A stretch of DNA of 64,000 nt from Streptomyces pyxinae. Lineage in GTDB: Bacteria; Actinomycetota; Actinomycetes; Streptomycetales; Streptomycetaceae. The DNA lies in assembly GCF_024756275.1 (NCBI RefSeq), contig NZ_JANUGQ010000007.1, positions 124,001-188,000 on the forward strand, written 5' to 3'. Made by a program: the position numbers and the translations under genes. Below are positions 8,410-16,557 of the stretch, one piece after another. The notes under the pieces were generated by a model. That model saw only the letters and a list, made by a program, of their open reading frames with translations, had not been told where the DNA came from and searched no databases. How positions within the stretch are numbered: position 1 is the stretch's first letter; each line of letters begins with the position of its first letter.

Positions 8410-9230
8410 ACCCGGGCCCGGGCCGTTCCCGGGTGCCCGGTCCTTCCGGTGCGGGCCCCGGACCGGCCGGTGGCCGGGGGCGCGGCGGGCGCGGGCCCCG
8501 GGTGGTCTCGCTGGTGCCCTCGCTCACCGAGGCGATCGCGGTGACCCTGCCCGGGGTGCTGGCCGGGGCCACCGCCTGGTGCGACCACCCGGCCGGCCTG
8601 GAGGTGGCCCGGGTGGGCGGCACCAAGAACCCGGACGTGCCCGCGATCACCGCCCTCCGCCCCGATCTGGTGATCGCCAACGAGGAGGAGAACCGGGAGC
8701 CGGACCTCGCCGCCCTGCGGGGTGCCGGGATCGAGGTACTGGTCACCGAGGTGCGGACGCTGGACCAGGCCTTCACCGAGCTGGACCGGGTGCTGCGGGC
8801 CTGCGGGGCGACTTCCCGGCCCCGCTGGCTGGACGAGGCCGAGCGGGAGTGGGCGGCGGTCGGTGCGGCCGGGCCGGAGGAACCGCGGCGCGCCGTGGTG
8901 CCGGTCTGGCGGCGGCCCTGGATGGTGCTGGGCCGGGACACCTTCGCGGGCGATCTGCTGGCCCGGCTGGGCACGGTCAATGTCTACGCGGATCATCCCG
9001 AGCGCTACCCCCGGGTCCCGCTGGAGGAACTGCGGGCGTGCGGTGCCGACCTGGTGGTGCTGCCGGACGAGCCGTACCGCTTCACCGCCGGTGACGGGCC
9101 CGAGGCGTTCGCCCCGCTGCCCGCCGCGCTGGTCGACGGGCGCCGCCTCACCTGGTACGGGCCGTCGCTGGCCGGGGCTCCCGCGGCGCTGCGAGCAGCC
9201 CTCCGCCGGCCAGTCCCCGGACCGTCCTGA
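8406..9230 (+). CDS. BtuF-like helical-backbone metal receptor, no signal peptide
   Basis: A 274-residue protein of the periplasmic-binding-like helical backbone fold used for cobalamin and iron chelates (PRVVSLVPSLTEAI near residue 35, VGGTKNPDVPAITALRPDLVIAN, ELRACGADLVVLPDEPY). It starts with GTG overlapping the upstream stop. There is no lipobox or export signal; the first 33 residues are Gly/Pro/Arg-rich. It is therefore probably cytoplasmic, as in several Streptomyces homologues, and no ABC permease or ATPase accompanies it. Its ligand is unknown; a corrinoid or other metal complex is an inference from the fold. Its last 83 nt overlap the end of the convergent transporter gene. Confidence 0.8.
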   Translation: MNPGPGRSRVPGPSGAGPGPAGGRGRGGRGPRVVSLVPSLTEAIAVTLPGVLAGATAWCDHPAGLEVARVGGTKNPDVPAITALRPDLVIANEEENREPDLAALRGAGIEVLVTEVRTLDQAFTELDRVLRACGATSRPRWLDEAEREWAAVGAAGPEEPRRAVVPVWRRPWMVLGRDTFAGDLLARLGTVNVYADHPERYPRVPLEELRACGADLVVLPDEPYRFTAGDGPEAFAPLPAALVDGRRLTWYGPSLAGAPAALRAALRRPVPGPS

Positions 9231-10356
9231 CCGCCGCCGTCGCCCAGGCGGCCAGCAGCAGCGCGTAGAGCCCGGCGGCGAGCCAGCCGAGGGCCGGGAG
9301 CCCGGTGAGCCGGGCCAGTCCGGCCGTCCCCGTCACACAGGTGCCGACCGGGAAGGTGAACGCCCACCAGGTCATCGAGAAGCCCAGGCCGCGCCGCAGG
9401 GACCGGACCACCACCGCCGAGGCGAGCGCCAGCCACATCAGCGCGAAGCCCGTCACCGGCACCCCGTAGGCCACCGCCAGTTCACGGGCGCCCGGCACCC
9501 CGGGTGCCGCCCCGGCGAAGGCGGCGGCGGCCGTGGTGGACTGCCCCAGCGGCCCCAGGACCAGGAAGAGCGTCGGCGTCGACGGCAGGGGCAGCGGCTC
9601 ACCGCTCACCAGCCGGCCGAAGATCAGCGGCAGCATCAGCAGCGTCGCCAGCAGGCTCAGCCCGAACAGCGCGCAGCAGAACAGCAGCAGCGCCTCCCGG
9701 GGCTGCCCGGCCGGCAGCCGCTGCGCCAGCAGCGGACCGGAGGCGGCCGAGACCATTGGCGCCACCACCGGCAGCAGCCACACCGGCGAGGCGCCGGGCC
9801 CTGGGCCGGCCCCGGCCCCGGTCCCCGCCGAACCCCCGGTCCCGGCCCCCGCCGACCCCCCGGCCCCGGTCCCGGCCCCCGGCTGCCCGGCGACCAGCCG
9901 GCGAGCCACCATCAGATACGGGATCCCCACCGCCACCAGCAGGCCCAGCGCCGTACCCGCCGTCCACAGCACAGTGCCCAGCGCCACCGCCGCCGGCCCC
10001 AGCAGCTCCCGGCCGGCCGTCAGCGCGCCGCCGCCGACCGCCACCAGGGCCATCGCGGCACAGCCCTGGAACGGCGCCACCGCCGGGTCCCGCAGCTCGG
10101 CCAGCGCCCGGTCGCGAAGGCGGATCCAGTGCAGCGCCCGGGCGGTGCCGACCGCGAGCAGCAGGGCGAACGCCAGCGCCCAGACCGCCCCGCAGGCCGC
10201 CCGGAAGCCGGGTATCCAGGTCAGCCCGGGCGCCGGCGCGGTGCCCGCCGTGCCGACGATCGCGGTGCCCATCACCGTGGCGTACCAGTGGGGGCCGAGG
10301 TGGCGGACGGGGGCGTACCGGGGGCGGGGACGGAGCGGGGGCGCGAGCGTGGTCAT
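9148..10356 (-). CDS. TDT-family (tellurite/dicarboxylate) transporter
   Basis: A 402-residue integral membrane protein with about ten hydrophobic segments and the opening GPHWYATVMGTAIVGTAG typical of the tellurite-resistance/dicarboxylate transporter family (TehA, Mae1, SLAC1 fold). A flexible Gly/Ala/Thr/Pro-rich loop of about 30 residues, encoded by short repeats, interrupts the middle of the protein. The start ATG at 10356 places it divergent from the LysR gene with a 70-bp shared promoter region, suggesting LysR control. The frame is open well upstream into the LysR gene but that part is an antisense shadow. Substrate unknown; an organic or inorganic anion is likely. Confidence 0.83.
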   Translation of the reverse strand: MTTLAPPLRPRPRYAPVRHLGPHWYATVMGTAIVGTAGTAPAPGLTWIPGFRAACGAVWALAFALLLAVGTARALHWIRLRDRALAELRDPAVAPFQGCAAMALVAVGGGALTAGRELLGPAAVALGTVLWTAGTALGLLVAVGIPYLMVARRLVAGQPGAGTGAGGSAGAGTGGSAGTGAGAGPGPGASPVWLLPVVAPMVSAASGPLLAQRLPAGQPREALLLFCCALFGLSLLATLLMLPLIFGRLVSGEPLPLPSTPTLFLVLGPLGQSTTAAAAFAGAAPGVPGARELAVAYGVPVTGFALMWLALASAVVVRSLRRGLGFSMTWWAFTFPVGTCVTGTAGLARLTGLPALGWLAAGLYALLLAAWATAAVRTVRGLAGGGLLAAPREPRPATARTR

Positions 10357-10414
10357 GCTCCCACCCTGACCGGGGAGCACGGCTCCGACCAGGGAGCTTT
10401 TGACTATGAGCCCA

Positions 10415-10420
10415 TAAACT
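10415..10420 (+). promoter_or_regulatory. Candidate -10, leaderless lysR promoter
   Basis: TAAACT ends 6 nt before the ATG at 10427 and no ribosome-binding site is present, so the transcript may start at the A of ATG. TATGAGCC occurs twice here (10405-10412 and 10426-10433), 21 bp apart, which could be a LysR contact. Confidence 0.45.
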
Positions 10421-10426
10421 GACCTT

Positions 10427-11332
10427 ATGAGCCTCACCCACCGGGTCCCCGACCTCGGCGCCCTGGAGCTGCTCCTCGCCGTGGCCCGGCACGGCAGCCT
10501 GGGCCGCGCCGCCCGGGAGGTCGGCATCACCCAGCCGGCCGCCAGCAGCCGGATCCGCTCCATGGAACGCCGGCTCGGGGTGGCCCTGGTGGACCGGTCG
10601 CCGCGCGGCTCTCGGCTCACCGAGGCCGGGGCGCTGGTCACCGACTGGGCGCGGCGGGTGGTGGAGGCGGCGGAGGCGTTCGACGCGGGTGCCCAGGCGC
10701 TGCGGGACCGCCGGGACTCCCGGCTGCGGGTCGCCGCCTCGATGACCATCGCCGAGTATCTGCTGCCCGGCTGGCTGATCGCGCTGCGCGCCGGCCGCCC
10801 GGACACCGCCGTCTCGCTGCGGGCCGGCAACTCGGCCGCCGTGGCGGAGGCGCTGCTGGCCGGGGACGCCGACCTGGGGTACGTGGAGGGGCTGGCCGTT
10901 CCCCCGGGCCTGGACGGGGTGGTGGTGGGCCGGGACCGGCTCCTGGTGGTGGCCGCGCCCCGGCACCCCTGGGCCCGGCGGCGCGCCCCGCTCACCCCGG
11001 CCGAGCTGGCCGCCACGCCCCTGGTGCTGCGGGAGTACGGCTCCGGAACCCGCCAGGTGCTCGACTCCGCGCTGGCCGGGCACGGCGGGGTCGCCGAACC
11101 GCTGCTGGAACTCGCCTCCACGACGGCGGTCAAGGCGGCGGCGGTGACGGGCGCGGGCCCTGCGGTGCTCAGCGAGCTGGCCGTCACCGAGGAGCTGGCC
11201 TCCCGCCGGCTGGTGGCCGTCCCGGTGGCCGGCGCGGAGTTCCGCCGGGAGCTGCGGGCGGTCTGGCCGGCGGGCCACCGGCCGACCGGCCCGGCCCGGG
11301 ATCTGCTGGGACTCTCCCGGCCGGGGGACTGA
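10427..11332 (+). CDS. LysR-family transcriptional regulator
   Basis: A 301-residue LysR regulator: winged helix-turn-helix at residues about 10-70 (LLAVARHGSLGRAAREVGITQPAASSRI split over the two helices) and a substrate-binding domain from about 95 to the end. It is divergent from the TDT transporter and presumably regulates it in response to a co-inducer, the classic LysR arrangement. No ribosome-binding site precedes the ATG; a TAAACT box is at leaderless distance. The inducer is not predictable. Confidence 0.92.
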   Translation: MSLTHRVPDLGALELLLAVARHGSLGRAAREVGITQPAASSRIRSMERRLGVALVDRSPRGSRLTEAGALVTDWARRVVEAAEAFDAGAQALRDRRDSRLRVAASMTIAEYLLPGWLIALRAGRPDTAVSLRAGNSAAVAEALLAGDADLGYVEGLAVPPGLDGVVVGRDRLLVVAAPRHPWARRRAPLTPAELAATPLVLREYGSGTRQVLDSALAGHGGVAEPLLELASTTAVKAAAVTGAGPAVLSELAVTEELASRRLVAVPVAGAEFRRELRAVWPAGHRPTGPARDLLGLSRPGD

Positions 11333-11558
11333 GCCGGGGCTTCCGGCGCTCCGGCACGGAGCCGGGCCCGCCGGTGTACGTACGGGGCCGGGCCGGTGGC
11401 GTGCGTACGGGGCGGGGCCGGTGGCGTGCGTACGGGGCCGGGCCGGCCGCTGCCTTCGGGAGCCCGTCGGCCTGCCCACGGGGGCCGCCGGCGTGCCGGG
11501 GCAGTTCCGCTGCCGCCACCCGTCCACGGCGCCGGCCCCGGAGCCGTACCGGGTGCCC

Positions 11559-12248
11559 TCAGCGCCCCGAGGCCGCCGCCACCAGGCCCGCCATCACCCG
11601 GCCGTCCTCGCCCATCTCCGGATGCCACTGCACGCCCAGCGCCCAGGCGCCGCCGTCCCGGGGCAGCTCCACCGCCTCCACCGTGCCGTCCTCCGCGTAC
11701 GCCGAGGCCACCAGCTCTCCGCCCAGCGCGTCCACCGCCTGGTGGTGGTACGACGGCACCGGCACCGACTCCGGGACCAGTTCGGCGTACCGGGTGCCGG
11801 GCACCGGCTTCACCTCGTGCGGGACGAGGACACCCGGCCCGCCGGTGTGCCCGTCCAGATGCTGGAGCAGGGTGCCGCCGAGCGCCACATTGAGCAGCTG
11901 CATGCCCCGGCAGATCCCCAGCACCGGGACGCCCGCCGCCAGGGCCGCGTCGATCAGCGCCAGCTCCCAGACGTCCCGCTCGGCCGCCACCGGGCCGGTG
12001 CGGGGGTCGCGCTCGGCGCCGTACCGCCCGGGGTCGACGTCCGCGCCGCCCGCCACCACCAGCCCGTCCAGCCGGGCCACCATCGTGGCGGCCGCCCCCG
12101 GCTCGTCCGGTGGAAGCAGCGCGGCCAGGCCGCCCGCCGAGCGCACCAGCCGGGGGTAGGCGGCCGGGAGCAGCGCGGCCGGCAGCTCCCAGACCCCCCA
12201 GCGGGCGGCGTCGAGATAGGTGGTGACACCGATGAGCGGCTTGGACAC
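11559..12248 (-). CDS. puuD: Class I glutamine amidotransferase, gamma-glutamyl hydrolase (PuuD type)
   Basis: A 229-residue class I glutamine amidotransferase. The nucleophile elbow GICRGMQLLN contains Cys113; His209 and Glu211 in QWHPE complete the triad. Members named PuuD cleave gamma-glutamyl-GABA and related gamma-glutamyl compounds. Its place 127 nt downstream of an ethanolamine-type permease and near a GlnA4-like enzyme suggests it removes the gamma-glutamyl group after oxidation of the amine, releasing glutamate and the acid. The start ATG gives MSKPLIGVTTYL, the usual N-terminus. The exact substrate is inferred from context. Confidence 0.85.
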   Translation of the reverse strand: MSKPLIGVTTYLDAARWGVWELPAALLPAAYPRLVRSAGGLAALLPPDEPGAAATMVARLDGLVVAGGADVDPGRYGAERDPRTGPVAAERDVWELALIDAALAAGVPVLGICRGMQLLNVALGGTLLQHLDGHTGGPGVLVPHEVKPVPGTRYAELVPESVPVPSYHHQAVDALGGELVASAYAEDGTVEAVELPRDGGAWALGVQWHPEMGEDGRVMAGLVAAASGR

Positions 12249-12375
12249 GGAAGTCTTCCTCTCGGGCTCTGTGGGCTCTCCGGCGATCCGGCTCTCCGGT
12301 ACGGATCTCCCGGTGCGGGGCTCCGGTACGGGCGGGCGCCCCGGTGGGGGCGGGGCTTCGGCACGGGGGGCGGGC

Positions 12376-13818
12376 TCAGTCGCGTGCGAGCTCCGCCTCG
12401 GCCGCCGCCAGCGCCGCGAACTCCTCCTCGGGAGCGCTCGCCACCAGCCGGTGCCGACTGTAGAAGGTGAAGTAGGCGAGCGCGACGCCGTAGACGATCA
12501 GCGCGATCACCGCCGCGTCCCGGTCCACCAGGAAGGTCGCCACCAGCGCGGACAGCGCCAGGACGAGGGCCACCGACGAGGTCAGCGTCCCGCCGGGCGT
12601 CCGGTACGGGCGGGGCAGCCCCGGCTCCCGGCGGCGCAGCACGATGTGGGAGAGCGCCATCAGGGCGTACGAGATGGTGGCGCCGAACACCGCGATGTTC
12701 AGCATCCGGGCACCGTCGCCGGTCCCGGCGGCCAGCCCGAAGCCGATCGCGCCGGGGATCAGCAGCCCCAGGTACGGCGACTTGCGCCGGCTGGTCAGCG
12801 ACAGGAAGCGGGGCAGATAGCCGGCCCGGGAGAGCGCGAAGAGCTGGCGCGACCCGGCGTAGATCAGGGAGAAGAAGGAGGCCACCAGACCGGCCAGACC
12901 GGCGTAGTTGACGAATCGGCTGAGCGCGGTCGGGGCGCCGTCGCCCTGGAGCGCCACCACCAGCGGATTGCCCGCGTCCGCCAGGGCGGCCGAGCCGCGC
13001 GCCCCGGTGGCGGCGAAGAAGGTCAGCACGGCCAGCAGCGCCAGCACCAGCATGGAGAGCGAGAGCGCCCTCGGCATCGAGCGCACCGGGTCCTTGGCCT
13101 CCTCGGCGGCGAGCGGCACCCCCTCCACGCCCAGGAAGAACCACATGGCGAACGGGAACGCCGCCCAGATGCCCAGCACGCCGAAGGGCAGCCAGGAACC
13201 GGACCCGAAGGCGCCCGGATCGACCGGGATGTCGTCGAGACCGCCGGCCCGGAAGTCGGTGAGGGCGCCGACGGCGAAGATCAGCAGCGCGGCGACGGCG
13301 ATCGCCGTCACCACCAGGCTGAACCGCAGCGCCTCGCCCACGCCCCAGAGGTGGATGCCGATGAAGAGGGCGAAGCAGGCGAGCTGGACCGGCCAGCCGG
13401 ACTCCAGGCCGAAGAGGCCCAGCGACTCGACATAGTCCCCGATGAAGATCGAGATGGCGGCCGGGGCGAGTACGTACTCGATGAGGATCGCGGTACCGGT
13501 GAGAAAGCCGCCCCAGGGGCCGAGCGCCCGCCGGGCGAAGCCGTAACCGCCGCCCGCCGCGGGCAGGATGGCGGAGAGCTCGGCGAGGGCGAAGACCAGA
13601 CAGGCGTACATCACGCCCATCAGCAGGGTGGCGACCGCCAGTCCGCCGAAACCGCCCTTGGCCAGGCCGATGTTCCAGCCGGAGAAGTCGCCGGAGACGA
13701 CATAGCCGACGCCGAGGCCGGTGAGCAGCAGCCAGCCCGCGCTGCCGCGCCGGAGGGCCCGGCGCCGGAGATAGTCGTCCGGGCCGGCGGACGGGTCCTT
13801 GGTTTCTTCCAGCGTCAT
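12376..13818 (-). CDS. eat: APC-superfamily amino acid/ethanolamine permease
   Basis: A 480-residue transporter with about twelve membrane segments. The N-terminus (RGSAGWLLLTGLGVGYVVSG then DFSGWNIGLAKGG) is close to the ethanolamine transporter (EAT) branch of the APC family. It should import ethanolamine or a similar small amine or amino acid. Start ATG at 13818 gives MTLEETKDPSAG. A palindrome AATGGT-N5-ACCATT at 13850-13866 sits 32 nt upstream and is probably its operator. It is followed by puuD on the same strand. The regulator, synthetase and dehydrogenases across 14.1-18.8 kb complete a probable pathway. Confidence 0.87.
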   Translation of the reverse strand: MTLEETKDPSAGPDDYLRRRALRRGSAGWLLLTGLGVGYVVSGDFSGWNIGLAKGGFGGLAVATLLMGVMYACLVFALAELSAILPAAGGGYGFARRALGPWGGFLTGTAILIEYVLAPAAISIFIGDYVESLGLFGLESGWPVQLACFALFIGIHLWGVGEALRFSLVVTAIAVAALLIFAVGALTDFRAGGLDDIPVDPGAFGSGSWLPFGVLGIWAAFPFAMWFFLGVEGVPLAAEEAKDPVRSMPRALSLSMLVLALLAVLTFFAATGARGSAALADAGNPLVVALQGDGAPTALSRFVNYAGLAGLVASFFSLIYAGSRQLFALSRAGYLPRFLSLTSRRKSPYLGLLIPGAIGFGLAAGTGDGARMLNIAVFGATISYALMALSHIVLRRREPGLPRPYRTPGGTLTSSVALVLALSALVATFLVDRDAAVIALIVYGVALAYFTFYSRHRLVASAPEEEFAALAAAEAELARD

Positions 13819-13849
13819 GGCAGCAGCGCTCCCGCGTCGGGCCCAATGG

Positions 13850-13866
13850 AATGGTCCCATACCATT
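13850..13866. promoter_or_regulatory. Palindromic operator upstream of eat
   Basis: AATGGTCCCATACCATT is a perfect 6-bp inverted repeat with 5-bp spacer, and the TGGT-N5-ACCA core resembles FadR/GntR-subfamily sites. The neighbouring FadR-type gene is the obvious candidate regulator. The rest of the 341-bp gap up to 14159 is GC-rich with CCCGTACGCC-like repeats and no gene I can support. Confidence 0.65.
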
Positions 13867-14159
13867 GCGGTGGCGGAGCCGAAGCGCAAGACCCGTGCGT
13901 AACTTTCGGGTTTCCGGACCGGCGGATCCCGGGACGTTCCGGTCCGGACCGTGCGCCCGGCCCCGCGCGCCCGGCCCCGTACGCCCGGGACGCGGCCCGT
14001 GCGCCCCGTCCCGCACGCCGGGCCCGTACGCCGGAACCAACCCCGGGCCGAGGGGCCCGGCTCGGATACCGCCCGGCTCGGGAACCCCGGAACCGCGAGA
14101 GCCGCCCGGCCCGGGAGTCCCCGGCTCAGGGGTCTCGGCTCGGGCCCCCTGGCCCCCGC

Positions 14160-15101
14160 TCAGGCCAGGAAGCCGCGCAGGAGGGCCGCGGTGCCCGCGC
14201 AGTGCTCGCGCATCACCTCGCGGGCCCCGTCCGCGTCGCCGTCCAGCACGGCTTCCACCAGCGCGGTGTGCTGGTGCTGGGAGTGCTCCAGGTTCCGCAC
14301 CAGCAGCGGCATGCGGTCGAGCAGCTCGTTGACGGTGGCCCGGACGGCCGCGTACTGGGCGGTCAGCGAGGGTGAGCCGGACAGCTCCGCCAGGGTCAGG
14401 TGCAGCAGGGTGTCCTGGCGCCGGTACTCCTCCAGGGGTGCGTCCCGGGTGGCCCGCAGCGCGGCGAGCAGCCTCGGCTCGCCGCCGGCCGGCAGCCCGT
14501 GCGCGGCGCACAGCCCGGCGGCGCCCACCTCCAGCACCTCCCGGAACCGGAGGGTGTCCTCCAGGTCCACCGCGGCACCCCGGCGGTGCGGCTCCCGCTC
14601 CCCGGGCGTCCGCTCCCGGTGCAGGACGAAGGTGCCGCCGTACCGGCCCCGGCGGCTCTCCACCAGCCCCTGTTCCTGGAGCACCTTCAGGACCTCGCGC
14701 AGGGTGACCCGGCTGATGCCCATCCGCTCGGCCAGCTCGCGCTCGGCGGGCAGCCGTTCGCCGCCGGGCACCAGGCCGAGCCGCACCACCTGGAGGATCT
14801 GCTCCAGGGCCTCCTCGAAGCCGTTGCCCGCCCGGACCGGCCGCAGCACCGGTGCCAGCCGGTCGCCGGCCGCCGGGCCCGGGGGGTGCGCGGCCGGATC
14901 CCCGGCCGCCTCCGGGCCGGCCGCCGGGCCGGGCCCCGCCGCCGGTTCCGAGCCCGCCGGGTCCGGGCCCGCCGGGTCCGGGCCCGCCGACTCCGGTGCC
15001 ACGGGGTCCGGCCCCACCGGCTCCGGGGCGCCCGCGGCCGGACCCCCGGTGGCCTCCTGGGCGGCGCCGGGCGGGGCCTCGGCGCCCTTCTTCCTCGCCA
15101 C
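14160..15101 (-). CDS. FadR/GntR-family transcriptional regulator
   Basis: A GntR-family regulator with winged helix-turn-helix (GERLPAERELAERMGISRVTL followed by REVLKVLQEQGLV) and an all-helical FCD ligand domain ending near the C-terminus (HTALVEAVLDGDADGAREVM). The N-terminal 80 residues are an unusual Pro/Gly/Ala tail with repeated GPDPAG units and are probably disordered. GTG at 15101 with a GGAAGGGGA ribosome-binding site is preferred; a TTG at 15122 is possible. It is divergent from the GlnA4-like gene (78 bp) and downstream of nothing on its strand, so it likely controls both the synthetase operon and the permease operon. Confidence 0.85.
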   Translation of the reverse strand: MARKKGAEAPPGAAQEATGGPAAGAPEPVGPDPVAPESAGPDPAGPDPAGSEPAAGPGPAAGPEAAGDPAAHPPGPAAGDRLAPVLRPVRAGNGFEEALEQILQVVRLGLVPGGERLPAERELAERMGISRVTLREVLKVLQEQGLVESRRGRYGGTFVLHRERTPGEREPHRRGAAVDLEDTLRFREVLEVGAAGLCAAHGLPAGGEPRLLAALRATRDAPLEEYRRQDTLLHLTLAELSGSPSLTAQYAAVRATVNELLDRMPLLVRNLEHSQHQHTALVEAVLDGDADGAREVMREHCAGTAALLRGFLA

Positions 15102-15123
15102 CTCGCGATGTCCCCTTCCCAAT

Positions 15124-15148
15124 CAATGGTCTTCGGCAATACCTTATG
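15124..15148. promoter_or_regulatory. Candidate second operator, regulator/synthetase intergenic
   Basis: CAATGGTCTTCGGCAATACC with the following TTATG forms an imperfect dyad (AATGGT facing AAGGTATT). It shares AATGGTC with the palindrome in front of eat and lies between the divergent regulator and synthetase genes. Confidence 0.4.
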
Positions 15149-15179
15149 GCTTCCGGCTGACCGAAGGAGGAGTTTCCCC

Positions 15180-16550
15180 GTGGCAGACCGCAAACCGCCG
15201 CTCGCGGTGGAGGCACTGCGTGCCCTCGTCGCGAAAGGTGAGATCGACACAGTCGTCCTCGCGTTCCCCGATATGCAAGGGCGGCTCCAGGGCAAGCGGT
15301 TCGCCGCGCCGTTCTTCCTCGACGAGGTGCTGGAGCACGGCACCGAGGGCTGCAACTATCTGCTCGCCGTGGACGTGGAGCTCAACACCGTCGACGGCTA
15401 CGACATGTCCTCCTGGAACAGCGGCTACGGCGACTTCGCCATGCGCCCGGACCTCGCCACCCTGCGCCGGGTGCCCTGGAACGCGGCGACCGCCCTGGTC
15501 GTGGCGGACCTGGTGTGGCACGACGGCTCCCCGGTGGTCGCGGCACCCCGCCAGATCCTCCGCCGCCAGCTGGAGCGGCTGGCCGGGCGCGGCTACACCG
15601 CCCACGCCGGCACCGAGCTGGAGTTCATCGTCTTCCGGGACAGCTACGAGCAGGCGTGGGACGCCGGCTACCGGGGCCTCACCCCGGTCAACCAGTACAA
15701 CACCGACTACTCCATCCTCGGCACCGGCCGGGTCGAGCCGCTGCTGCGCCGGATCCGCAACGAGATGGCCGCCGCCGGGCTCACGGTGGAGTCGGCCAAG
15801 GGCGAGTGCAACCCCGGCCAGCAGGAGATCGCCTTCCGGTACGACGAGGCCCTGGTCACCTGCGACCAGCACGCCGTCTACAAGACCGGGGCCAAGGAGA
15901 TCGCCGCCCAGGAGGGGCTCTCCCTCACCTTCATGGCCAAGTACAACGAGCGCGAGGGCAACTCCTGTCACATCCACCTCTCCCTCCAGGCGCTGGACCG
16001 GCCCGGCGAGAGCGTGATGGCGGGCGACGGGCCCGGCGGCATGTCCCCGGTGATGCGGCACTTCCTCGCCGGACAGCTCGCCGCGCTCCGCGACTTCTCG
16101 CTGCTCTACGCCCCCAACATCAACTCCTACAAGCGCTTCCAGCCCGGCTCCTTCGCCCCGACCGCCGTCGCCTGGGGGTACGACAACCGCACCTGCGCGC
16201 TGCGGGTGGTCGGCCACGGCCGCTCGCTGCGCTTCGAGAACCGGCTGCCCGGCGGGGACGTCAATCCGCACCTCGCCGTCGCCGGCCTGGTCGCCGCCGG
16301 GCTGTACGGCATCGAGCACGAACTCGACCTGCCCGACCCCTGCGAGGGCAACGCCTACACCGCCGGGTACGCCCGGGTGCCCACCACCCTGCGGGAGGCC
16401 GCCGAGCTCTGGGAGAACAGCCCGATCGCCAAGGAGGCCTTCGGGGACGAGGTGGTCGCCCACTACCTGAACATGGCGCGGGTCGAACTGGCCGCCTATG
16501 ACGCCGCGGTGACCGACTGGGAGCTGCGCCGCTCCTTCGAACGCATGTGA
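15180..16550 (+). CDS. glnA4: Glutamine synthetase-family ligase, GlnA4-like gamma-glutamylethanolamide synthetase
   Basis: A 456-residue type I glutamine synthetase fold. Seen are the beta-grasp start (DTVVLAFPDMQGRLQGKRF), the metal-site strand AGTELEFIVF, NSCHIHLSLQAL where glutamine synthetases have GxGxHxHxS, the ATP-site SYKRFQPGSFAPTAVAWGYD and RFENRLPGGDVNP. The last motif departs from true glutamine synthetase (RIPxxxxxNxY), as in the gamma-glutamylamide ligases. GTG at 15180 follows AAGGAGGAG at 7-nt spacing. Together with permease, aldehyde dehydrogenase and PuuD-type hydrolase it most likely joins glutamate to ethanolamine. A polyamine substrate (GlnA3 role) is the main alternative. 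Confidence 0.85.
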   Translation: MADRKPPLAVEALRALVAKGEIDTVVLAFPDMQGRLQGKRFAAPFFLDEVLEHGTEGCNYLLAVDVELNTVDGYDMSSWNSGYGDFAMRPDLATLRRVPWNAATALVVADLVWHDGSPVVAAPRQILRRQLERLAGRGYTAHAGTELEFIVFRDSYEQAWDAGYRGLTPVNQYNTDYSILGTGRVEPLLRRIRNEMAAAGLTVESAKGECNPGQQEIAFRYDEALVTCDQHAVYKTGAKEIAAQEGLSLTFMAKYNEREGNSCHIHLSLQALDRPGESVMAGDGPGGMSPVMRHFLAGQLAALRDFSLLYAPNINSYKRFQPGSFAPTAVAWGYDNRTCALRVVGHGRSLRFENRLPGGDVNPHLAVAGLVAAGLYGIEHELDLPDPCEGNAYTAGYARVPTTLREAAELWENSPIAKEAFGDEVVAHYLNMARVELAAYDAAVTDWELRRSFERM

Positions 16551-16557
16551 GGCCCCG

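Noticed and set aside
9148-11628. A fusion protein of the TDT transporter with about 420 extra N-terminal residues
   Set aside because: The extra part is antisense to the LysR gene; the transporter motif starts just after the ATG at 10356.
12376-15216. A 946-residue fusion of the permease with an upstream domain
   Set aside because: The upstream part is antisense or out of frame with the FadR gene and is Gly/Arg/Pro-rich; the permease starts at 13818.
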